5,095 nt of DNA from Chloroflexota bacterium (GTDB taxonomy: Bacteria; Chloroflexota; UBA5177; JANWHV01), in NCBI GenBank assembly GCA_025450375.1, contig JANWHO010000310.1:1-5095 (forward strand). The letters run 5' to 3'. Of the stretch, positions 1 to 5,095 are shown one piece after another (position 1 is the first letter of the stretch; the number at the start of each line of letters is the position of its first letter). A program made the position numbers and the translations under genes. The notes beneath the pieces are model-generated. The model was not told the origin of the DNA. It did no database searches and saw nothing but the letters and a program-made list of their open reading frames with translations.

Positions 1-15
1 AAGGGGGAAGGGATC

Positions 16-873
16 ATGCTTGGAGGCGCCGCCGGTTTTGTGTCGAGGGTCAGTCCGGACGAGGATCGAACCGAGCCGGCCTGGTGGTTCGCCTTCCGCG
101 AGGAGCGGCTCCTGGTCCAGAACACCGACCAGGGAACCACCCTTCCCTTCGTGGAGGATCTCGACGCGCTGAGCCTTGCTCCCAGCCGAACCGTCTATCT
201 TGGCCGGCTCGATGATCGCGATTGCTTCGCCGCCGCGCTCCCATCCGAAGTCTCGGCGCCGGACGGCTTTGCCTTTCAGGGACTCCGCGCCCTCTTTGGC
301 AACCTTCCCGAAGATCTCCTGGCGGTCGCGGGACGGGCGACCCAGCTTCTCACCTGGGACCGGACGCATCGCTTTTGTGGCCAGTGCGGCGCCCCCACGG
401 AGCCGGCGCCGGGCGAGCGGGCCATGCGCTGTCCCGCCTGTGGGCACATCGCCTATCCGCGATTATCCCCGGCGGTGATCGTGCAAGTGACGCGGGGAGA
501 CGAGATCCTCCTGGCCCGAGGAAAGCACTTTGCCGAGGGTATGTACAGTACGCCGGCCGGGTTCGTGGAGGCGGGTGAGACCCTGGAGGAGGCGGTGGCG
601 CGCGAGATCGGCGAGGAACTGGGGATCACGGTGACCGACATCCGTTATTTTGGCAGCCAGCCCTGGCCGTTCCCCCATCAACTGATGATCGGCTTTACCG
701 CCCAGTGGGCCGGCGGGGAGATTGTGATCGACGAGACGGAGTTGGCCGACGCCCGCTGGTTCACCCGCGACTCGATGCCCAACCTCCCATCGCCGATAAG
801 TATTTCCCGGCGCCTGGTCGACGATTATTTACACGGGGACAGCGGCCAGCACCGACCAATCGCCAGCCAGTAG
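16..873 (+). CDS. nudC: NAD(+) diphosphatase / NAD-cap RNA hydrolase NudC
   Basis: NudC hydrolyses the pyrophosphate bond of NADH/NAD+ to give NMN(H) and AMP, and in characterised bacteria it also removes NAD caps from RNA 5' ends; it is cytosolic and metal-dependent. Seen in the 285-residue product: a variable N-terminal domain (about 1-115), a four-cysteine zinc ribbon (C121, C124, C139, C142), and a perfect Nudix box from G182 to I204 with E188, R196, E197, E200 and E201 in the expected GX5EX7REUXEEXGU spacing. The NudC signature SQPWPFP follows at 214-220; its usual closing serine is glutamine here (Q222). Length fits the family (E. coli 257, some actinobacteria about 310). The ATG is preceded by a purine-rich stretch (GGGGGAAGGG) at Shine-Dalgarno distance; only 15 bases lie upstream in the window, so its promoter is not visible. 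The last 15 codons overlap the convergent oxidoreductase gene. Family assignment is secure; in vivo preference for free NADH or capped RNA cannot be read from sequence. Confidence 0.96.
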   Translation: MLGGAAGFVSRVSPDEDRTEPAWWFAFREERLLVQNTDQGTTLPFVEDLDALSLAPSRTVYLGRLDDRDCFAAALPSEVSAPDGFAFQGLRALFGNLPEDLLAVAGRATQLLTWDRTHRFCGQCGAPTEPAPGERAMRCPACGHIAYPRLSPAVIVQVTRGDEILLARGKHFAEGMYSTPAGFVEAGETLEEAVAREIGEELGITVTDIRYFGSQPWPFPHQLMIGFTAQWAGGEIVIDETELADARWFTRDSMPNLPSPISISRRLVDDYLHGDSGQHRPIASQ

Positions 874-3477
874 GGAGGGCATCACGCCGGCCACGTCGAT
901 CCGTGCCTCCACCGCCGCCGTGACGCTGTCCGCGAGATCGGCGTACCCAATCAAAATTCCGCCCTGCACCGTACTTCCCTTGAGGATCAACTTCCGGTAG
1001 GCCCGCGTGTCGCCGGCTTCCGCCCGCACCTCACGTCCGTCCGCCTCTGGGATCGCGATATCTCCCACCGACAGGAGGTCGATCCCGGCGACCTTCAGCT
1101 TCATGGGCGGATTGGCGGCCTGGTAGCGGTGGTCACCGCCAAGCGCGTTGACTACCGCGACTTGCGCCTGCGCCACCCCTGCCGGCCAGAGCCCCATCAC
1201 CCGGCCATTGCACTCCGCGACATCCCCGATGGCGAAGATGTCCGGGTCGGACGTCGCCATCCGGTCATCGGTCACCACGCCGCGATTCAGGGTCAGCCCC
1301 GCCGCCCGCGCCAGATCGACCGAGGGCTCGATGCCCATGGCCGCCAGGCAGAGCCCGATCTTGATGATCCTTCCATCCGCGAGTTCAGCCTGTTCCAGCC
1401 AGTCATTGCCCTGAAGCCGCTTCACCTGTGATTGCGGCAAGATGACCACTCCCAGATCCTTCATCATCTGGCGCAGAAGGCCGCCGGCCCCCTCATCCAA
1501 CTGGCGATTCATCGGCCACGGGCCCCGGTCGATCACCGTAACCCTTACTCCGAGATGGGTCATGCTGTGCGCCGCTTCAAGGCCCAGCGGACCACCGCCA
1601 ATCACCAACGCGGCGCCGCAGCGCCGTTGCCGGATGTGTTGCTGGATCCGGATCGCGTCGTCGATCGTGCGCAGGGCAAAGACGCCACGCAGATCCGAAC
1701 CCTCAAGCCTGGGAACGACCGCGCGCGCCCCGGTGGCGAGGATGAGCCGATCATAGGGGAAAACCTGCCCGTCCTCCGCGATCACCTGATGGGCCTCTCG
1801 GTCGATCCGGGCGGCGGGTATGGCGGGGAAATGCTCCAGGCGCCGAGTTTCCGCCCAGTCACGAGGCATCAGATACAACTTTTGGATGGCGGTTTCCTCG
1901 CGCACCAATTTGTCCACTGCCATGCGATTGTAGAAATCATAGGATTCCTCGCCCAGCAGGGTGAGGCTCAAGTCGGGATGGAGCTTTTTCAGTTCCACGG
2001 CGGCGGTGACGCCCGCTACCCCATTACCGATAACCACGACCCGCCGCACTTCAGGCGACACGATAAACGCCGGTGCCGATGGTTCGGTCGGGAGGGGTGC
2101 CGCTCCCGTGGGGGATTCGCCGGCCGCCTGGGTAAGATCGCGGCTGACCGTCACTGGCCCTTGAACCCGCGCGCAACAGGCCATGCGGCAACCGGCGCCC
2201 AGGCCGAGCCGCTCCAGGGTCGCCCGTTCGGGACCGCCAGCCGGGGAAAGATTCTCGGCCCCCGCCAGGAGTCGTACGGGGTCGGCGCCGCATACTCCCA
2301 TACGGCAGCCGGATTCCAGAGCCACGCCGTTGCCCTCGGCCAGATCCAGTAAGGTTTCGCCGCCTTTGGCCAGCACCGTCGGCCCCGAATGGAAAATGAC
2401 CGGGATCTGGGACTGGCGCTGTTGCCCATGCACCTTCAGTACCGACTCCGCCACCCGAACCGGCGCCCCCTCAACCTGGCGGAGGTATGCCGCCTCGGTG
2501 GGCAGCGCCCGCTTCAGCCAGACGAGCGATACTACCAGGATCCCCGCCTGAATGGCATGCGGGAGCACCATCGTATCGAGGCCAAGCTGTTTGAGGGCGA
2601 GGGGAGCGCCGTACCAATAGAAGAGATTGATCGCGGCCACCACGTGACCGAGTACCAGTTGCTGCGCGGAAAGCGGAGTGATCGTTTCCAGCAGGAGGAA
2701 AAACCCGGCGCCCGCCGCCGCTGCGATCAGGATCCGCCCATAAATGGTCAGCGCGGGCAGCAGCGAAAGGTGGCCGAGATAGGGCTGGGTGAAAAAAGCC
2801 ACGATCACCCAGGGGATGGCGCCCGCGATCAGCTTGCGGTTCGCGGCCAGGCGGGGATTCTCGTCATGCAGATCCGCCACGAAACCGGCGGTGGGGTTGA
2901 AGTCGTAGCAATTCTTGTTGCAACCGACACACGGCCTGCAATGGCTGTTGGGCAGCACCAATAGCGGGCTCTGGCCATAAAAACGCTCAATTTGCAGCAT
3001 GGGGCAGAATTGACTGCACCAACCGCTCTTGCCCTTAAAGAAGACCCCACCGGCAAAGGCCAGGCCCAATACCGCCAGCAAGAAGAAAGCGAGCGCGATC
3101 CCATTCTGGTCGAATCGCAGCTTCCTTCCAGGCACGATCAGCAAGAACAACGCGATGCTGATCAGGGGAGTGAGTTGCTGAATCCTCAGCGGAATGGTCC
3201 GGCCCCGAGTGAACTTCAGCGTCCGCGGAATCTGGTTGAGCGAGGCCATGGGGCACACGTTCCGCCACACACCCGGCGCCAGCAGGAAAACCAATGGCAT
3301 GATGGGGACGAAGACGCTCCAGAAAAGAGTCACGGCGAGCGACGGATCGATGAAGCCAACCACTATCAAGGCGAGCGCGCAGCCTACTCCGCACCAACGC
3401 AAACCCCGCCATGCGATCGGCGGCAGGGGCTGCGGCATCTCGGAATACACCTGAAAGAGACGTGGATTCTCTCGCAT
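829..3477 (-). CDS. Membrane Fe-S / [2Fe-2S] ferredoxin / FAD-NAD(H) oxidoreductase fusion protein
   Basis: This 882-residue protein has three modules. (a) Residues 1-325: about eight membrane helices (near 27-43, 47-67, 102-116, 127-147, 216-235, 243-264, 273-290, 304-322) with NapH/NosR-like iron-sulfur sites: a lone C75-P, C154-x3-C158-P, and C180/C183/C186/C190 for one [4Fe-4S] cluster. Even helix numbers and the Arg/Lys-rich loop after helix 2 place clusters and C-terminus in the cytoplasm. (b) About 357-446: a 2Fe-2S ferredoxin fold with C391, C396 and C434, but D399 at the third cysteine position. (c) About 478-865: a NirB-N/rubredoxin-reductase-like flavoprotein with GNGVAG (FAD, 484-489), GGGPLG (NAD, 627-632) followed by acidic D650, suggesting NADH, an FAD-binding IFAIGD (747-752), and a C-terminal domain like that of rubredoxin reductases. 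It probably relays electrons between NAD(H) and a membrane partner; the acceptor is unknown. It is coupled to the upstream cNMP-binding gene. No SD precedes this ATG; M14 (position 3438) has AGGTG 9 nt upstream and is a credible alternative start. Confidence 0.9.
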   Translation of the reverse strand: MRENPRLFQVYSEMPQPLPPIAWRGLRWCGVGCALALIVVGFIDPSLAVTLFWSVFVPIMPLVFLLAPGVWRNVCPMASLNQIPRTLKFTRGRTIPLRIQQLTPLISIALFLLIVPGRKLRFDQNGIALAFFLLAVLGLAFAGGVFFKGKSGWCSQFCPMLQIERFYGQSPLLVLPNSHCRPCVGCNKNCYDFNPTAGFVADLHDENPRLAANRKLIAGAIPWVIVAFFTQPYLGHLSLLPALTIYGRILIAAAAGAGFFLLLETITPLSAQQLVLGHVVAAINLFYWYGAPLALKQLGLDTMVLPHAIQAGILVVSLVWLKRALPTEAAYLRQVEGAPVRVAESVLKVHGQQRQSQIPVIFHSGPTVLAKGGETLLDLAEGNGVALESGCRMGVCGADPVRLLAGAENLSPAGGPERATLERLGLGAGCRMACCARVQGPVTVSRDLTQAAGESPTGAAPLPTEPSAPAFIVSPEVRRVVVIGNGVAGVTAAVELKKLHPDLSLTLLGEESYDFYNRMAVDKLVREETAIQKLYLMPRDWAETRRLEHFPAIPAARIDREAHQVIAEDGQVFPYDRLILATGARAVVPRLEGSDLRGVFALRTIDDAIRIQQHIRQRRCGAALVIGGGPLGLEAAHSMTHLGVRVTVIDRGPWPMNRQLDEGAGGLLRQMMKDLGVVILPQSQVKRLQGNDWLEQAELADGRIIKIGLCLAAMGIEPSVDLARAAGLTLNRGVVTDDRMATSDPDIFAIGDVAECNGRVMGLWPAGVAQAQVAVVNALGGDHRYQAANPPMKLKVAGIDLLSVGDIAIPEADGREVRAEAGDTRAYRKLILKGSTVQGGILIGYADLADSVTAAVEARIDVAGVMPSLLAGDWSVLAAVPV
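3448..3452 (-). promoter_or_regulatory. Possible ribosome-binding site (AGGTG) for an internal start of the oxidoreductase
   Basis: AGGTG on the minus strand lies 9 nt before the in-frame ATG at 3438 (M14 of the long product). The upstream ATG at 3477 lacks any such site and would depend on reinitiation after the cNMP gene's stop codon. Either start leaves all membrane helices and domains intact. Confidence 0.35.
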
Positions 3478-3483
3478 TATGGT

Positions 3484-3942
3484 CTACAACTTGCCCAGCG
3501 CGGCCAGGCGCTGGTTATAGGCGCGGAAACGAACGCTAAGCGCGCGGCCAAGGTCAAGTACGACGTTCAGAGCGAGCCGGGGTTCGTTGACCCGCAACCG
3601 CTGGAAGCCGTCGGGGGTCAGAATCAGCGCCTCGGACGCGATCACCGCTCGAACATCCGCCGCTCGTGGTTGGCCATCGAAAAAGGCTAACTCCCCAACG
3701 ACGTCCCCAGGCTCCATGAAGGTTGCCCGTACCATGCCTCGCTGTCCCGGCACCAAGATCTCGAACCGCCCAGCGGTCACCAGGTACAGGCCGCGGTCGG
3801 TATCCCCTTCATGGATTGCCAACTCCCCGGGCGCATAACGGCGTGCCTGCGTATAGCGGAGCAGGGTCGCGATTTCCTGCTCGTCCAGGGTACTGAGGAA
3901 ACCAACCGTCGAACGGCCGGTTTCGTCGGGGTAAGAAAACAT
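3484..3942 (-). CDS. Stand-alone cyclic nucleotide-binding domain protein (CRP fold, no DNA-binding domain)
   Basis: A 152-residue cytosolic protein made of one cNMP-binding beta-roll and little else. Seen: the N-terminal helix and first strands (about 15-62, with GELAIHEGD and GLYLVTAGRFEIL, a classic CRP/PKA-R pattern), then the phosphate-binding cassette GDVVGELAFFDGQPRAADV at 79-97 with the key E84 and R93 that contact the ribose and cyclic phosphate in CRP/PKA, then a C-terminal helix (about 124-152) of the kind that dimerises CRP. The chain ends where the CRP helix-turn-helix would begin, so it is not a CRP-type transcription factor. The intact Glu/Arg pair argues for real ligand binding; cAMP is the default guess. 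I chose ATG 3942 because GGAGG sits 8 nt upstream; an upstream in-frame TTG at 4011 would give 175 residues but has no SD and lies inside a TTGACA box. The stop lies 6 nt before the oxidoreductase ATG, implying co-translation and a shared role, probably as its regulatory subunit. Confidence 0.9.
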   Translation of the reverse strand: MFSYPDETGRSTVGFLSTLDEQEIATLLRYTQARRYAPGELAIHEGDTDRGLYLVTAGRFEILVPGQRGMVRATFMEPGDVVGELAFFDGQPRAADVRAVIASEALILTPDGFQRLRVNEPRLALNVVLDLGRALSVRFRAYNQRLAALGKL

Positions 3943-3950
3943 GCCGCGAA

Positions 3951-3955
3951 CCTCC
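3951..3955 (-). promoter_or_regulatory. Ribosome-binding site (GGAGG) deciding the start of the cNMP-binding gene
   Basis: GGAGG on the minus strand ends 8 nt before ATG 3942, an ideal spacing. The competing TTG at 4011 has no purine-rich stretch upstream, so this site favours the shorter 152-residue product. Confidence 0.7.
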
Positions 3956-3982
3956 ACTCCGGCGGCTACCAGCCTCCCCTGT

Positions 3983-4011
3983 AGGTTCGGCCCATCTGGA
4001 GGCGTTGTCAA
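3983..4011 (-). promoter_or_regulatory. Possible sigma70-type promoter for the cNMP-binding / oxidoreductase operon
   Basis: On the minus strand a perfect TTGACA (4011 down to 4006) is followed 17 bp later by GAACCT (3988-3983), a poor -10 match that keeps only the second A and the last T. Start of transcription would fall about 30 bases before the ATG at 3942. The rest of the 110-bp gap (3943-4052) shows no clear hairpin or operator palindrome. The call rests mostly on the -35 box. Confidence 0.3.
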
Positions 4012-4052
4012 GTGGGTTGAGCTTGGCCGTCAAAATCCGCCCGTGCCCAGTA

Positions 4053-4778
4053 TTACCCGGCGAACGTGGCGGTCGGAGGAGGCACGTTCGGAGCCGGCAC
4101 GGTCGGCGGGCGAGGAATGTAGGTCGGGGTCCAGAAGGGGGTGGGATACGGGCTGTCGGTCGCGGTCGGGGTATCGGTGTCGGTTGGCGCCGCCGTCGCG
4201 GTCTGGCTCGGCGTCAAGGTCGCGGTAGGAACCAGCGTCCCGGTGGCCGAGGGAGTCGGGGTAAGGGTTGCCGACACGGTGTCGGTCGCGGTAAGAGTCC
4301 CGGTCGCGGTGACGGTGCTGGTCGAAATGGCGGTCACCGTGCTGGTGACGGTGGGCGGGATGAGAGTCGCCGAAGCGGTCGCGGTGACCGTGCTGGTCCT
4401 GGTGGGACTGCTGGGATGGTCGGTCGGGGGACGGGTAGCTATTCTCGGCGTCGTTGGTACCACCACCGGCGCCGTGGTGGCGACGCCCAGCGCTTTGGCG
4501 ACGGTCGGGCTCGCGGTGGATGTCACGCTCGGAGTCGTGGTGGCAGTCGCGGTGGCCGTCACGATCGCGGTGGCCGTTGCCTTCGCGGTCGCGGTTGCGC
4601 TGGCGGTTGGCTTTGGCGATGAGGTGGCCGAGCGGAGGGGAACGGCGGTTTGCGGGGGCGCGTTGGTGGGAGAAGGTGATGCCGCCGTGATTGGGATCAC
4701 CGGGACGGCGGTGGGCAATAACGTACTGGTGGGATAGGGTGTGGCGGTCGGAAACGGCGTCGCGGTGGGAAGCACGGT
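4053..4778 (-). repeat. Thr/Ala/Pro/Ser-coding low-complexity tract with hexamer periodicity
   Basis: On the plus strand this stretch is dominated by degenerate words such as gcggtc, ggtcgcggt and gtgctggt, which on the coding (minus) strand read as alternating Thr, Ala, Val and Ser codons. The 6-bp period corresponds to Thr-Ala dipeptides. The copies are imperfect, which suggests old expansion by slippage followed by drift rather than a recent perfect microsatellite. Confidence 0.7.
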
Positions 4779-5095
4779 GGCGGGCGGCGCCGCGCCCCCG
4801 GCGCCGCCCGCCCCGGATCCGCCCGCGCCGCCGCTACCCGCGTCTCCATTTACGGTGCCGGCCGCCCCCCCAGGCACGGGCAGGGTCGGCACGGGAAGCA
4901 CCTGCTGCACCGTCCCGGCGCTGTTGGTAGCCTGGAGCAGGGCGGCGGTGGCATCGGGCGCCAGGGCCGCGGCCCCATTCGGCGGCTCGGGCTGCCCATT
5001 CAGTTGCACGGTAGTGGCGCCCACGATCTGCCAGGTCGCCGCCACATAGGTACCGCTCGGAATCAAGAGGAATTGGGCGATTTGCGGTTTGGGCC
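4053..5095 (-). CDS. Surface or secreted protein, C-terminal part: Ig-like segment plus Thr/Ala/Pro/Ser-rich tail (5' end outside the window)
   Basis: The reading frame is open through the right edge, so the N-terminus and any signal peptide are missing. A TTG at 5066 could be read as a start, but the codons upstream (PKPQIAQFL before IPSG) continue the same domain, so the gene is treated as partial. Counting from that TTG, residues 1-56 resemble the bacterial Ig-like pattern with W12, 'VGATTVQLNG' and 'ATNSAGTV'. Residues 66-95 are a Gly/Ala linker, and about 96-336 are low-complexity Thr/Ala/Pro/Ser with few charges, including three TSTVTA units and many TATP/PTAT words. Such tails are known as extended, often glycosylated stalks or linkers in extracellular proteins, notably in Chloroflexota. 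No sortase motif, membrane anchor or catalytic domain is visible before the stop, so the tail is the true C-terminus. Molecular function is unknown. The stop lies 110 bp upstream of the cNMP gene start on the same strand; no terminator hairpin is evident between them. Confidence 0.75.
   Translation of the reverse strand, partial: PKPQIAQFLLIPSGTYVAATWQIVGATTVQLNGQPEPPNGAAALAPDATAALLQATNSAGTVQQVLPVPTLPVPGGAAGTVNGDAGSGGAGGSGAGGAGGAAPPATVLPTATPFPTATPYPTSTLLPTAVPVIPITAASPSPTNAPPQTAVPLRSATSSPKPTASATATAKATATAIVTATATATTTPSVTSTASPTVAKALGVATTAPVVVPTTPRIATRPPTDHPSSPTRTSTVTATASATLIPPTVTSTVTAISTSTVTATGTLTATDTVSATLTPTPSATGTLVPTATLTPSQTATAAPTDTDTPTATDSPYPTPFWTPTYIPRPPTVPAPNVPPPTATFAG
4305..4397 (-). repeat. 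Three copies of an 18-bp unit coding TSTVTA
   Basis: Copies lie at 4380-4397, 4329-4346 and 4305-4322. Each encodes Thr-Ser-Thr-Val-Thr-Ala and uses the same codons except at Val (GTC or GTG) and the final Ala (GCG or GCC). The two rightmost copies are separated by 33 bp and the two leftmost by 6 bp (two codons), so this is a dispersed intragenic repeat, probably from local duplication within the stalk-coding region. Confidence 0.7.
4779..4812. repeat. Perfect 14-bp all-GC inverted repeat with a 6-nt loop
   Basis: The arms 4779-4792 (ggcgggcggcgccg) and 4799-4812 (cggcgccgcccgcc) are exact reverse complements around the loop cgcccc at 4793-4798. It lies inside the coding region of the stalk protein, over codons for the end of the Gly/Ala linker and the first Ala-Pro residues. 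No T-tract follows on either strand, so it is not a standard intrinsic terminator. It could form a very stable mRNA hairpin, or simply reflect Gly/Ala/Pro codons in GC-rich DNA. Confidence 0.75.

Noticed and set aside
1432..2352. A 306-codon plus-strand open frame inside the oxidoreductase gene
   Set aside because: It is antisense to a region whose minus-strand product has clear ferredoxin and FAD/NAD motifs. Its own translation shows no recognisable motif, so it is a by-product of GC-rich codon use.
2992..3690. A 232-codon plus-strand open frame spanning the junction of the two operon genes
   Set aside because: It runs antisense through two well-supported genes, is highly polar with no domain pattern, and has no supporting ribosome-binding context.
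3484..3942. CRP/FNR-family transcription factor
   Set aside because: The protein ends right after the dimerisation helix and has no helix-turn-helix, and the next codons belong to a stop and then a separate gene.
4012..4052. Possible terminator between the stalk gene and the cNMP gene
   Set aside because: No stem-loop followed by a T-tract can be found in the minus-strand sequence after the stop codon.
4005..4737. Plus-strand open frames of 198 and 205 codons opposite the stalk protein, one reading as Val/Ala repeats
   Set aside because: Reverse complements of Thr/Ala/Ser codons automatically give Val/Gly/Arg/Ala repeats without stops. The minus-strand frame continues into an Ig-like segment and is the coherent one.
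4141..4740. Possible CRISPR array or tandem satellite because of recurring short words
   Set aside because: There are no constant-length repeats or unique spacers. Periodicity is 3 and 6 bp and fits low-complexity protein coding.

Overview
The window is GC-rich, densely coding bacterial DNA with four protein genes and no recognisable RNA gene, mobile element or CRISPR array. The best guess at origin is a Chloroflexota bacterium. That rests mainly on the right-hand gene, an Ig-like segment followed by a long Thr/Ala/Pro/Ser tail of the 'PTATPTPTAT' type common in secreted Chloroflexota proteins, together with high GC. It is an inference, because no phylogenetic marker is present.

Layout, left to right. 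(1) Positions 16-873, plus strand: a complete NudC-type NADH pyrophosphatase / NAD-cap hydrolase with its zinc ribbon, Nudix box and NudC signature. (2) Positions 829-3477, minus strand: an 882-residue fusion joining an eight-helix membrane domain with NapH/NosR-like iron-sulfur sites, a [2Fe-2S] ferredoxin domain, and a NirB/rubredoxin-reductase-like FAD/NAD(H) oxidoreductase. Its 3' end overlaps the nudC 3' end by 45 bp. (3) Positions 3484-3942, minus strand: a small stand-alone cyclic-nucleotide-binding (CRP-fold) protein without a DNA-binding domain, ending 6 nt before the fusion gene starts. (4) Positions 4053-5095, minus strand: the C-terminal part of an extracellular or surface protein that runs off the right edge.

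Genes 3 and 2 look like a translationally coupled two-gene operon: a cNMP sensor followed by a membrane-anchored NAD(H)-FAD-[2Fe-2S]-[4Fe-4S] electron-transfer chain in one polypeptide. The simplest model is that the sensor gates or docks onto the oxidoreductase in response to cAMP or a related ligand, and that electrons move between cytoplasmic NAD(H) and a membrane or extracytoplasmic partner. The direction of flow and the partner are unknown. The convergent neighbour nudC also acts on NAD(H), but nothing in the sequence shows a regulatory link. The 110 bp between genes 4 and 3 holds a perfect TTGACA and a strong ribosome-binding site, which suggests that the sensor/oxidoreductase operon has its own promoter.

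The most notable points are the sensor/three-module oxidoreductase pair, an aspartate where the ferredoxin domain should have its third cluster cysteine, and an incomplete first CxxxCP site in the membrane domain.
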